Source: RGIG1681 sp045594425 (lineage in GTDB: Bacteria; Bacillota; Clostridia; Christensenellales; UBA1242). Taken from it: a stretch of DNA of 19,989 bases. The stretch is taken from assembly GCA_045594425.1 (NCBI GenBank), contig JAZNYK010000002.1, forward strand, positions 1-19,989, in the 5' to 3' direction. Position 1 is the first letter of the stretch. Each line of letters begins with the position of its first letter. Both the position numbers and the translations under genes were made by a program. The notes under the pieces are model-generated. The model worked only from the letters and a program-made list of their open reading frames with translations. It was not told the DNA's origin and did no database searches. Positions 6,595 to 13,304 of the stretch are shown in pieces.

Positions 6595-6983
6595 TGGCTA
6601 CAAGACAAAGAGAAAGAGCATTAAAGAACGCTCAAAATGCTGATAAAAGACCTAGAGCAATCGCTAAAAATCTTGGCGTATCTCCATCAAAGGTAAGAAT
6701 CGTTCTTAACATTATCCGTGGTAAGGACTACAATGAAGCACTTGCAATCTTAAAGAATATGCCAAACGTTGGCGCTGAATATTCAGTTAAAGTTTTGGAA
6801 AGTGCTGGCGCTAACGCTGAAAACAATTTAGGTATGAATAAATCTAATTTATATGTTGCTGAATGCTATGCTGACGGTGCTGCAACTCTTAAGAGATTCC
6901 AACCAGTTAGCAAAGGTAGAGCACATTCAATCAAGAAAAGAACAAGCCATATCACAATCATTCTTGATGAGAAAAAGGCTTAA
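6594..6983 (+). CDS. rplV: 50S ribosomal protein L22
   Basis: L22 of 129 residues, slightly longer than the usual 110-115 because of a basic N-terminal extension (1-19, rich in Arg, Lys and Ala). The core starts at RPRAIAKNLGVSPSKVRIVL (19-38). The beta-hairpin that lines the exit tunnel is RFQPVSKGRAHSIKKRTSHI (101-120), a region where macrolide-resistance changes occur in other species. GGGAGG inside the end of rpsS (6584-6589) serves as its ribosome site. Confidence 0.97.
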   Translation: MATRQRERALKNAQNADKRPRAIAKNLGVSPSKVRIVLNIIRGKDYNEALAILKNMPNVGAEYSVKVLESAGANAENNLGMNKSNLYVAECYADGAATLKRFQPVSKGRAHSIKKRTSHITIILDEKKA

Positions 6984-7000
6984 TAGGTAGAGGAGGAATT

Positions 7001-7672
7001 ATGGGACAAAAAGTTAATCCACATGGATTCAGAGTTGGTATCAACAAGTCTTGGGACAGCAACTGGATTGCTGACAAAAAGCACATTGCTGCTTACATTC
7101 TTGAAGATAACAAAATTCGTGAATTTATTGATAACAAATACAAAAATTGTGGTATTTCAAAAGTAGTTATTGAAAGAAGCAATGACAACAAAGTAAACCT
7201 TTCACTCTACACTTCAAGACCTGGTATGGTTATTGGACAAAAAGGTGCTGGCGTAGAAGGTATGAAAACAGCAATTTCTAAAGTTGCTGGTGGCAAAGAA
7301 GTTAACATCAACGTTGTTGAAATTAAACAACCTGACCTTGATGCTCAACTTGTTGCTGAATCAATTGTTGCTCAACTTGACCAACGTGTAGTTTGTCGTA
7401 GAGCAATGAAACAAGCAATCGCAAGATGCCAAAAAGCAGGCGTTAAGGGTGTTAAAGTTATGGTTTCTGGACGTATTAACAACGCAGAAATCGCTAGAAG
7501 CGAAACATTACACTCTGGTTCTATTCCACTTCAAACACTTCGTGCAGACATTGATTATGGCTTTGCAGAAAGTTCAATCTATGGTAAACTTGGTGTTAAA
7601 GTTTGGATTTATAAAGGCGAAATACTTGGTAAAGTTAATCTTACAAAACAAGATGTAGGAGGTAAAAACTAA
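7001..7672 (+). CDS. rpsC: 30S ribosomal protein S3
   Basis: S3 of 223 residues. It starts GQKVNPHGFRVGINKSWDS (2-20), has the KH-domain loop GMVIGQKG (75-82) and the C-terminal domain with GVKVMVSGRINNAEIARSE and TLRADIDYGFAESSIYGKLGVKVWIYKGE. S3 forms part of the mRNA entry channel and helicase site on the 30S head. GAGGAGG stands before ATG 7001. The stop TAA overlaps the rplP ATG by one base. Confidence 0.98.
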   Translation: MGQKVNPHGFRVGINKSWDSNWIADKKHIAAYILEDNKIREFIDNKYKNCGISKVVIERSNDNKVNLSLYTSRPGMVIGQKGAGVEGMKTAISKVAGGKEVNINVVEIKQPDLDAQLVAESIVAQLDQRVVCRRAMKQAIARCQKAGVKGVKVMVSGRINNAEIARSETLHSGSIPLQTLRADIDYGFAESSIYGKLGVKVWIYKGEILGKVNLTKQDVGGKN

Positions 7673-8118
7673 TGTTGATGCCAAAAAGAGTTAAAAGAAG
7701 AAAGGTTCAAAGAGGCAGAATGACCGGTGTTGCAACTCGTGGTAACAAAGTTACTTACGGTGAATATGGTCTTCAAGCAACAGAACCATGTTGGATTACA
7801 TCAAATCAAATCGAATCTTGTCGTATCGCAATTAACAGATGCTTCCAAAGAGGTGGTAAGGTTTGGATTAATGTATTCCCAGACAAGCCAGTAACAAAGA
7901 AACCTGCAGACACTCGTATGGGTTCTGGTAAAGGTTCTCCTGAATACTGGGTTGCTGTTGTAAAACCAGGCAGAGTTTTATTTGAAGTTAGAGGACAATC
8001 TGATGAACTTATGATTAAAGCGCTTAAGAAAGCCCAATACAAACTTCCATGCCACACAAAAATTATTAAAAAGGAAGTGGTTAACTCTGTAACCCCTGAA
8101 ACAAAGGAGGCTGAATAA
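7672..8118 (+). CDS. rplP: 50S ribosomal protein L16
   Basis: L16 of 148 residues, marginally longer than usual because of a short C-terminal tail after about residue 138. The N terminus MLMPKRVKRRKVQRGRMTG (1-19) is diagnostic, and RGGKVWINVFPDKPVTKKPADTRMGSGKGSPEYWVAVVKPGRVLFE is the conserved core. L16 binds near the A site and the base of the L7/L12 stalk. AGGAGG (7657-7662) in the end of rpsC is its ribosome site. Confidence 0.98.
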   Translation: MLMPKRVKRRKVQRGRMTGVATRGNKVTYGEYGLQATEPCWITSNQIESCRIAINRCFQRGGKVWINVFPDKPVTKKPADTRMGSGKGSPEYWVAVVKPGRVLFEVRGQSDELMIKALKKAQYKLPCHTKIIKKEVVNSVTPETKEAE

Positions 8119-8120
8119 TT

Positions 8121-8390
8121 ATGAAGAATACAGAATTAAACGCTTTGACAGACAAAGAACTTGTTGAAAAACTCGCAAGTTTAAAGGCTGAACTCTTTAA
8201 TTTGAGATTCACACACGCAACAGGAAGTTTAACAAACAACAGTGAACTTCAAATTTGCAAAAGAAATATTGCAAGAGTAAAAACTGTTATGCGTCAAAGA
8301 GAACTTGGCATTGCTAAGGCTCCAGAAGCAACAGTTGCTAAAAAATCTACAAAGAAAACTGCAAAAGTCGATGCAGAAGTTAAAGGTTAA
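8121..8390 (+). CDS. rpmC: 50S ribosomal protein L29 with C-terminal tail
   Basis: The L29 core covers residues 1-65: two helices with KELVEKLASLKAELFNLRFTHATG and the second helix ICKRNIARVKTVMRQRELG. The family is usually 60-68 residues; here 24 more residues (66-89) form a Lys/Ala/Thr-rich tail containing KKSTKKTAK. L29 lies next to L23 at the exit tunnel. A similar tail is seen on L24 and a longer extension on L30 in this cluster. The ATG lies 2 bases after the rplP stop, with AAAGGAGG (8103-8110) upstream. Confidence 0.95.
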   Translation: MKNTELNALTDKELVEKLASLKAELFNLRFTHATGSLTNNSELQICKRNIARVKTVMRQRELGIAKAPEATVAKKSTKKTAKVDAEVKG

Positions 8391-8398
8391 GGTGAACT

Positions 8399-8665
8399 AT
8401 GGCAAATGAAATTGTAAGAAATGAAAGAAAAACCAGAATCGGTGAAGTAGTTAGTAACAAAATGGACAAAACAATTGTTGTTCTTTTGAAAACAAAAGCA
8501 TTACACCCAATTTATGGCAAAACACTTAATCAATCAACAAAAGTAAAAGCACACGATCCAGAAAATCAATGCGATATTGGTGACAGAGTTGAAATTGCAG
8601 AAACTCGTCCACTTAGCAAAGATAAGAGATGGAGACTTGTTCGTATTGTTGAAAAAGTTAAATAA
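8399..8665 (+). CDS. rpsQ: 30S ribosomal protein S17
   Basis: S17 of 88 residues, an OB-fold protein binding the 5' domain of 16S rRNA. Conserved features are NERKTRIGEVVSNKMDKTIVV (about 8-28), HPIYGKTLNQSTKVKAHDPENQCDIGDRVEIAETRPLSKDKRWRLVRIVE. Length is normal. The ribosome site is weaker than in its neighbours (AAGGTGA, 8389-8395), and the gap to rpmC is 8 bases, so translation may depend partly on coupling. Confidence 0.97.
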   Translation: MANEIVRNERKTRIGEVVSNKMDKTIVVLLKTKALHPIYGKTLNQSTKVKAHDPENQCDIGDRVEIAETRPLSKDKRWRLVRIVEKVK

Positions 8666-8685
8666 TGTAAAAGGAGAAAGCGAAA

Positions 8686-9057
8686 ATGATACAACCACAA
8701 ACCAGACTTAGAGTTGCTGACAACTCAGGTGCTAAAGAAATCATGTGTTTCCATGTTAATGGTGGCTCTGTTGTAAAAACTGCGAATATCGGCGACATTA
8801 TTAAGGCTTCTGTTAAATCTGCTACACCTGGCGCTAACATTAAAAAAGGTGACGTTGTTACCGCTGTTATCGTTAGAACAACAAAAGGCGTTAGAAGAGA
8901 AGATGGCAGTTACATTAAATTTGACGACAATGCTGCAGTTATCATCAACAGTGAAGGTAACCCAAAGGGTACTCGTATTTTTGGACCTGTTGCTCGTGAA
9001 CTTCGTGCTAATCCAAAATTTATGAAGATTATTTCACTTGCACCAGAAGTTTTATAA
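8686..9057 (+). CDS. rplN: 50S ribosomal protein L14
   Basis: L14 of 123 residues, standard length. It begins MIQPQTRLRVADNSGAKEIMC (1-21) and holds TKGVRREDGSYIKFDDNAAVIIN and GTRIFGPVARELR, all highly conserved. L14 forms intersubunit bridges and is the binding site of the silencing factor RsfS. AAAGGAGA precedes the ATG at 8686. No oddities. Confidence 0.98.
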   Translation: MIQPQTRLRVADNSGAKEIMCFHVNGGSVVKTANIGDIIKASVKSATPGANIKKGDVVTAVIVRTTKGVRREDGSYIKFDDNAAVIINSEGNPKGTRIFGPVARELRANPKFMKIISLAPEVL

Positions 9058-9072
9058 GGAGGATAAAGAATA

Positions 9073-9588
9073 ATGAAGGTTAGTATTAAAACTGGCGATA
9101 CCGTTCTTGTTAATTCTGGAAAAGACTCTGGTAAAAAGGGAAAGGTACTCGCAATTAGAAAAACAAAGAAAGGTGTTAGAGTCGTAGTTGAAGGCGTTAA
9201 CATCATCACAAAGGCTAAAAAAGCAAGAAGCGCTCAAGAAAAGAGTGAACTTGTTAAAGTTGAAGGCTCAATTGACATTTCTAATGTTAACGTTGTTTGC
9301 CCAACTTGCGGAAAGCCTGTTCGTGTTAAACACAAAGAAGTTGACGGAAAGAAAGTAAGAGTTTGTTCTTGCGGAGCCGTTCTTGATACAAAATTTGTAA
9401 AAGACACAAAATCATCTAAAAAGACTGCTAAAACAGAAGAAAAAGCAGAATCAAAGAAAGCAGAAAAACCTGCAAAAACAGAAAAAAAGTCGAAAGTTAC
9501 AAAGTCAGTTAGCGCTGATGAAAAAGCAACAAAAGTTGCTGTGGCTAAAAAACCAACAACTTCAAGATCATCACAAAGAGGAGTTTAA
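9073..9588 (+). CDS. rplX: 50S ribosomal protein L24 with long Lys/Ala-rich tail
   Basis: L24 core, residues 1-107: KOW-type start (VSIKTGDTVLVNSGKDSGKKGKV, 3-25), GVNIITKAKK (41-50), and the distal loop with a four-cysteine site: C76, C79, C98 and C100 (CPTCG and CSCG), probably zinc-binding. Most bacterial L24 proteins end near 103-115. Here about 64 more residues (108-171) form a low-complexity tail rich in Lys, Ala, Thr, Ser and Glu, with no recognisable domain. L24 initiates 50S assembly and lies by the tunnel exit. AAGGAGG lies just before ATG 9073. No frameshift is apparent: rplE follows after 9 bases in normal context. Confidence 0.96.
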   Translation: MKVSIKTGDTVLVNSGKDSGKKGKVLAIRKTKKGVRVVVEGVNIITKAKKARSAQEKSELVKVEGSIDISNVNVVCPTCGKPVRVKHKEVDGKKVRVCSCGAVLDTKFVKDTKSSKKTAKTEEKAESKKAEKPAKTEKKSKVTKSVSADEKATKVAVAKKPTTSRSSQRGV

Positions 9589-9597
9589 TAAATTATT

Positions 9598-10164
9598 ATG
9601 GCAAACAAAACTCAAAAAACTGGTATTAATTTAAAAGATAAATACCTTAACGAAGTTGTTCCTGCTCTTGTTAAAGAGTTTGGTTACAAAAACGTTAATG
9701 AAGTTCCAAAGATTGAAAAAATCGTTTTGAGCATGGGTCTTGGCGCAGAAAAAGATAACTCAAAGAGTTTCAACATCGCTGTTGAAGAACTTGCAGTTAT
9801 TTCTGGTCAAAAACCATCAATCACAACTGCTAAAAAATCTGTTGCTAACTTCAAACTTCGTGAAGGTCAAAAAATTGGTGCAAAAGTTACACTTCGTGGC
9901 AAGAGAATGTATGAATTTTTAGACAGACTCATTGCAATTGCACTTCCAAGAATTCGTGACTTTAGAGGAATCGATGCAACAACTGGTTTTGATGGCAGAG
10001 GTAACTATTCTTATGGTATTAAAGAACAATTAATCTTCCCAGAAATCATTTATGATAAGATTGAAAAGATTAGAGGTTTTGATATCAATTTTGTTACTAC
10101 AGCAAACACTGACAATGAGGCTAGAATGCTTCTAAAACTCATGGGAATGCCTTTTAAGGCTTAA
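9598..10164 (+). CDS. rplE: 50S ribosomal protein L5
   Basis: L5 of 188 residues, normal length apart from about 8 extra N-terminal residues (ANKTQKTG). Signature segments are LVKEFGYKNVNEVPKIEKIVLSMGLG, GQKPSITTAKKSVANFKLREGQKIGAKVTLRG and FDGRGNYSYGIKEQLIFPEI. L5 binds 5S rRNA in the central protuberance and contacts tRNA in the P site. The ribosome site AAAGAGGAG (9574-9582) lies in the end of rplX. Confidence 0.98.
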   Translation: MANKTQKTGINLKDKYLNEVVPALVKEFGYKNVNEVPKIEKIVLSMGLGAEKDNSKSFNIAVEELAVISGQKPSITTAKKSVANFKLREGQKIGAKVTLRGKRMYEFLDRLIAIALPRIRDFRGIDATTGFDGRGNYSYGIKEQLIFPEIIYDKIEKIRGFDINFVTTANTDNEARMLLKLMGMPFKA

Positions 10165-10192
10165 CTAAATAGAAGGTAAGCGAGGAGAAAAA

Positions 10193-10378
10193 ATGGCAAA
10201 AAAATCAATGATAAACAAACAACAAGGACCACAAAAATATAAAACCCGTGAGTATACTAGATGCTCACTTTGTGGCAGACCACATGCAGTTTTGAAAAAA
10301 TATGGCATTTGCCGTATTTGCTTCAGAGAACTTGCATACAAAGGTCAAATTCCTGGTATAAAGAAATCTAGCTGGTAA
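10193..10378 (+). CDS. rpsZ: 30S ribosomal protein S14, zinc-binding (type Z)
   Basis: The short form of S14, 61 residues, with zinc ligands C24, C27, C40 and C43 in CSLCGRPH and CRICF. This form replaces the longer zinc-free S14 in many Bacillota and other lineages and is the only S14 in the window. The C-terminal GQIPGIKKSSW is typical. S14 lies in the 30S head close to S3 and S10. GCGAGGAG (10179-10186) precedes ATG 10193. Confidence 0.97.
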   Translation: MAKKSMINKQQGPQKYKTREYTRCSLCGRPHAVLKKYGICRICFRELAYKGQIPGIKKSSW

Positions 10379-10397
10379 TATAGGAGGAGAGAGATAA

Positions 10398-10796
10398 ATG
10401 GTTAATGATTCAATTGCAGATATGCTCACAAGAATTAGAAATGCTCAAACAGCAAGACATGAAAGTGTTACAATTGAAACTTCTATCATGAAGAAATCAA
10501 TTGCACAAATCTTGCTCGATGAAGGTTACATTTCTTCATTCGATGAAGTAGAAAATGGCAACAAAAACAAAAATCTTGTTATTAACTTGAAATATGTTAA
10601 TAAAAATCAAAGAGTTATTACTGGCTTAAAAAGAATTTCAAAACCTGGACGTAGAATTTACGCTTCATGTGAAGAATTACCAAAAGTTCTTGGTGGTCTT
10701 GGCATCGTAATCGTATCTACATCTAAAGGTGTTATGACTGACAGAGAGGCTAGAAAACTCGGAATTGGTGGCGAAGTTCTCGCCTATGTATGGTAA
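10398..10796 (+). CDS. rpsH: 30S ribosomal protein S8
   Basis: S8 of 132 residues, standard. It starts VNDSIADMLTRIRNAQTARHESV and ends with VIVSTSKGVMTDREARKLGIGGEVLAYVW, both diagnostic. S8 binds the central domain of 16S rRNA; in E. coli it represses the spc operon by binding rplE mRNA. Whether that holds here cannot be judged from sequence. TAGGAGGAGAGA is a strong ribosome site upstream of ATG 10398. Confidence 0.98.
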   Translation: MVNDSIADMLTRIRNAQTARHESVTIETSIMKKSIAQILLDEGYISSFDEVENGNKNKNLVINLKYVNKNQRVITGLKRISKPGRRIYASCEELPKVLGGLGIVIVSTSKGVMTDREARKLGIGGEVLAYVW

Positions 10797-10808
10797 GGAG
10801 GAAAGGAT

Positions 10809-11369
10809 ATGAGTCGTATAGGTAAAAGCCCAATCGTTCTTCCTGAAAATGTTACAGTTGAAGTTTCTGATTCAAATTACGTTACCGTAACTGGTCCAAA
10901 AGGAAAATTAGAACAACAAATCACTGGCAACATTTCTGTTACAAGGGTAGAGCACGAAGGCAAAAATGCAATCTTATTGGTTGCTAATGATGAACAATCT
11001 GAAACTAATGCAAAACATGGTTTATACAGAGCATTACTTGCTAACATGGTAACTGGTGTTTCTGCAGGTTTCTCAAAATCAATCACAATTAATGGTGTTG
11101 GTTACAAAGCAGCAGTTCAAGGCAATAAAGTTGTATTGAACATCGGTTTTTCACACCCAGTTAACGTTGAAATACCAAGCGATTTAACAGTAACTTGTCC
11201 AACAGCAACTGAAATTGTTGTTTCAGGTATTTCTAAAGAAAGAGTTGGTCAATGGGCTGCAGACGTTAAAGCAATTAAGAAAGTCGAACCATATCATGGA
11301 TATGGCATTTACTACACAAACGAACACGTTCGTAGAAAAGAAATTAAGAAGACTTCAGGTAAGAAATAA
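10809..11369 (+). CDS. rplF: 50S ribosomal protein L6
   Basis: L6 of 186 residues with its two repeated domains. It starts SRIGKSPIVLPENVTVEV, has GVSAGFSKSITINGVGYKAAVQG (about 79-101) and the C-terminal signature EPYHGYGIYYTNEHVRRKEIKKTSGKK. L6 supports the sarcin-ricin loop and factor binding. TAAGGAGGAAAGG precedes ATG 10809. Length and motifs are normal. Confidence 0.98.
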   Translation: MSRIGKSPIVLPENVTVEVSDSNYVTVTGPKGKLEQQITGNISVTRVEHEGKNAILLVANDEQSETNAKHGLYRALLANMVTGVSAGFSKSITINGVGYKAAVQGNKVVLNIGFSHPVNVEIPSDLTVTCPTATEIVVSGISKERVGQWAADVKAIKKVEPYHGYGIYYTNEHVRRKEIKKTSGKK

Positions 11370-11379
11370 GGAGTAAGTT

Positions 11380-11748
11380 ATGTTTAAGAAAATTAATAAA
11401 AATGAAGTTAGAAAAGCAAAACATAATCGTATCAGATTTACCTTGAAGGGAACTTCTGATATGCCAAGACTTAATGTATATCGTTCAACAAACGAAATTT
11501 ATGCTCAACTTATTGATGACAAAGCAGGCAAAACACTTTGCAGCGCATCAAGCAAAGATAAAGATTTAGAAAAAGCACTTGCTGGCAAAACAAAAGTTGA
11601 ACAAGCATATGAAGTTGGTGCTGCTATCGGTGCAAAAGCAGTTAAACTTGGAATCAAAAAAGTCGTATTTGACCGTGGTGGATACATCTACACAGGTCGT
11701 GTTCAAAAATTAGCAGACGGCGCAAGAAGCGCAGGTCTTGAATTCTAA
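11380..11748 (+). CDS. rplR: 50S ribosomal protein L18
   Basis: L18 of 122 residues. It binds 5S rRNA with L5. Conserved segments are KAKHNRIRFTLKGTSDMPRLNVYRSTNEIYAQLIDD (about 13-48) and GIKKVVFDRGGYIYTGRVQKLADGARSAGLEF at the C terminus. Normal length. AAGGAG lies upstream of ATG 11380, and the gap to rplF is 10 bases. Confidence 0.98.
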   Translation: MFKKINKNEVRKAKHNRIRFTLKGTSDMPRLNVYRSTNEIYAQLIDDKAGKTLCSASSKDKDLEKALAGKTKVEQAYEVGAAIGAKAVKLGIKKVVFDRGGYIYTGRVQKLADGARSAGLEF

Positions 11749-11757
11749 GGAGGAGTT

Positions 11758-12366
11758 ATGGCAGAAGAAATCGAAGTTAAAGTTGAAGAAACAACTGAAG
11801 CAACTGCAGAAGTTGCAGAAAACAAAAAAGAATCTACTGGCAAAACTGCTCGTAGACCAAGACGTGACAATCGTCGTCCTGAAAAAGTTTCTGACGGACT
11901 TGAAAAGAGAATGGTTAGCCTTAACCCAATCACAAAAGTAACAAAAGGTGGAAAAACCATGCGTTACGATGCATTGATGGTTGTAGGTGACAAAAACGGT
12001 AAAGTTGGTATCGGTCTTGCAAAAGCAAATGACGTTACTAACGCTATTGAAAAAGCAACACTTATCGCTAAAAAGAATATGGTTAGTGTTTGCATCGATG
12101 GAACAACAATCCCACATGATATCATCGGTAAATTTGGCACAACAAAAGTTATTATGATGCCATCTTCTGAAGGTAAAGGTATCATTGCTGGTGGTGCTGT
12201 TCGTGACGTTGTTGAACTTGCTGGTATCAAAGATATCACAACAAAACTTTATGGTTCAAACAACCCAGTAAACTGCGTTAAGGCTACATTTGAAGGCCTT
12301 AAGGCTTTAAGAAGTGCTGAACAAATTGCAGCAATTCGTGGCAAAAAAGTTGAAGAAATTAGATAG
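11758..12366 (+). CDS. rpsE: 30S ribosomal protein S5 with acidic N-terminal extension
   Basis: S5 of 202 residues against about 165 in many bacteria. The core begins near residue 45 (SDGLEKRMVSLNPITKVTKGGKTMRYDA) and continues with GDKNGKVGIGLAKANDV and AGGAVRDVVELAGIKDITTKLYGSNNPVN. The extra N-terminal part has two faces: an acidic stretch (3-25, many Glu) and a basic one (29-43, RRPRRDNRR). S5 takes part in decoding accuracy and mRNA unwinding at the entry channel. AAGGAGG precedes ATG 11758 directly, so the extension is translated. Similar short acidic extensions exist in some other bacteria. Confidence 0.97.
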   Translation: MAEEIEVKVEETTEATAEVAENKKESTGKTARRPRRDNRRPEKVSDGLEKRMVSLNPITKVTKGGKTMRYDALMVVGDKNGKVGIGLAKANDVTNAIEKATLIAKKNMVSVCIDGTTIPHDIIGKFGTTKVIMMPSSEGKGIIAGGAVRDVVELAGIKDITTKLYGSNNPVNCVKATFEGLKALRSAEQIAAIRGKKVEEIR

Positions 12367-12379
12367 GAGGAAGACATAA

Positions 12380-12847
12380 ATGGCAGAAACAAAGAAAACA
12401 ACAGAAACAAAAACAGTTAAGTCTTCTGAAACAAAATCTGCTCCAAAAGCAGCAACTAAAAAGACTACAACTGCTAAAACTGCTGAAGCAAAAACTCCAG
12501 CAACTAAAAAAGCAGCACCTGCAAAAGCAGCAGAAACAAAGAAAGCTGCTCCTGCAAAAACAACAACCGCTAAAAAGGCTGCTCCTGCAAAAACTGCAGA
12601 AGTTAAGGCTGAACCAGTTGCGGAAGTTAAAGCGCCAGTAGCAAAAACTGAAAAGAAACCTGCTACTGAAATGCTTAAGGTTACACTTGTTAAGAGTGGT
12701 TCAGGCAGACTCGTTAAACAAATGAGAACTCTTGAAGCTCTTGGCCTCAGAAAAACAAATTCATATAACATTGTTCCAGACAATGCTGCAACAAGAGGTA
12801 TGATTTTTGTTGTTAAACACTTGGTAAGTGTTGAAAAAGTAAAGTAA
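12380..12847 (+). CDS. rpmD: 50S ribosomal protein L30 with 97-residue Lys/Ala/Pro-rich N-terminal extension
   Basis: The last 58 residues (98-155) are a complete L30: MLKVTLVKSGSGRLVKQMRT, then TLEALGLRKTNSYNIVPDNA and GMIFVVKHLVSVEKV. Bacterial L30 is usually 58-62 residues, so residues 1-97 are extra. They are almost entirely Lys, Ala, Thr, Glu and Pro, with KKAAPAK repeated exactly at 43-49, 54-60 and 65-71, an 11-residue period resembling histone H1 tails and bacterial DNA-binding tails. The start at 12380 follows TAGGAGG (12364-12370). The internal Met 98 codon (12671) has no ribosome site, so the extension should be made. Position between rpsE and rplO is the normal rpmD place. The role of the tail is unknown; extra rRNA contact or nucleic-acid binding is inference. 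Confidence 0.95.
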   Translation: MAETKKTTETKTVKSSETKSAPKAATKKTTTAKTAEAKTPATKKAAPAKAAETKKAAPAKTTTAKKAAPAKTAEVKAEPVAEVKAPVAKTEKKPATEMLKVTLVKSGSGRLVKQMRTLEALGLRKTNSYNIVPDNAATRGMIFVVKHLVSVEKVK

Positions 12848-12860
12848 GGAGATAACAAGC

Positions 12861-13304
12861 ATGAAAATTCATGAATTGAAACCGGCTGAAGGTTCTGTTG
12901 CTAAAAGCAAAAGACTTGGTCGTGGTACTGGTTCTGGTCTTGGCAAAACTTCTGGAAAAGGTCATAAAGGTCAAAATGCTAGAAGTGGCGGTGGCGTAAG
13001 ACCTGGATTTGAAGGTGGTCAAATGCCTCTCATCAGACAACTTCCAAAAATTGGCTTTACAAACGTCTTCAGAAAGGTTTATACTACAATTAACGTAGGT
13101 GAACTTGAAGTTTTAGAAGCAGGAACAACTGTTACAGCAGAACTTCTTAAATCTAAAAACATCATTTCTAAAGTTGAACCATATGGTTTGAAAGTTCTTG
13201 GAAATGGAACACTTACAAAAGCATTAAACGTTCAAGCTGCTAAATTCACTGATGGTGCAGCAAAGAAAATTACCGCTGCTGGCGGAACTATTGAGGTAAA
13301 ATAA
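12861..13304 (+). CDS. rplO: 50S ribosomal protein L15
   Basis: L15 of 147 residues, standard. The basic, glycine-rich N-terminal half is diagnostic: MKIHELKPAEGSVAKSKRLGRGTGSG followed by GKTSGKGHKGQNARSGGGVRPGFEGGQMPLIRQLPKIGF. The C-terminal domain ends with AAGGTIEVK. L15 is a late-assembly 50S protein. TAAGGAG precedes the ATG. Its stop codon overlaps the secY ATG by one base. Confidence 0.98.
   Translation: MKIHELKPAEGSVAKSKRLGRGTGSGLGKTSGKGHKGQNARSGGGVRPGFEGGQMPLIRQLPKIGFTNVFRKVYTTINVGELEVLEAGTTVTAELLKSKNIISKVEPYGLKVLGNGTLTKALNVQAAKFTDGAAKKITAAGGTIEVK

Noticed and set aside
12671..12847. Internal ATG giving a normal-length L30
   Set aside because: No Shine-Dalgarno sequence precedes it, whereas the upstream ATG at 12380 has TAGGAGG. 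It cannot be fully excluded without protein data.
12307..12858. 183-residue ORF on the minus strand opposite rpmD
   Set aside because: It mirrors the low-complexity Lys/Ala codons of the L30 extension, has no ribosome site and overlaps a real gene fully. The repeat composition explains the absence of stops.
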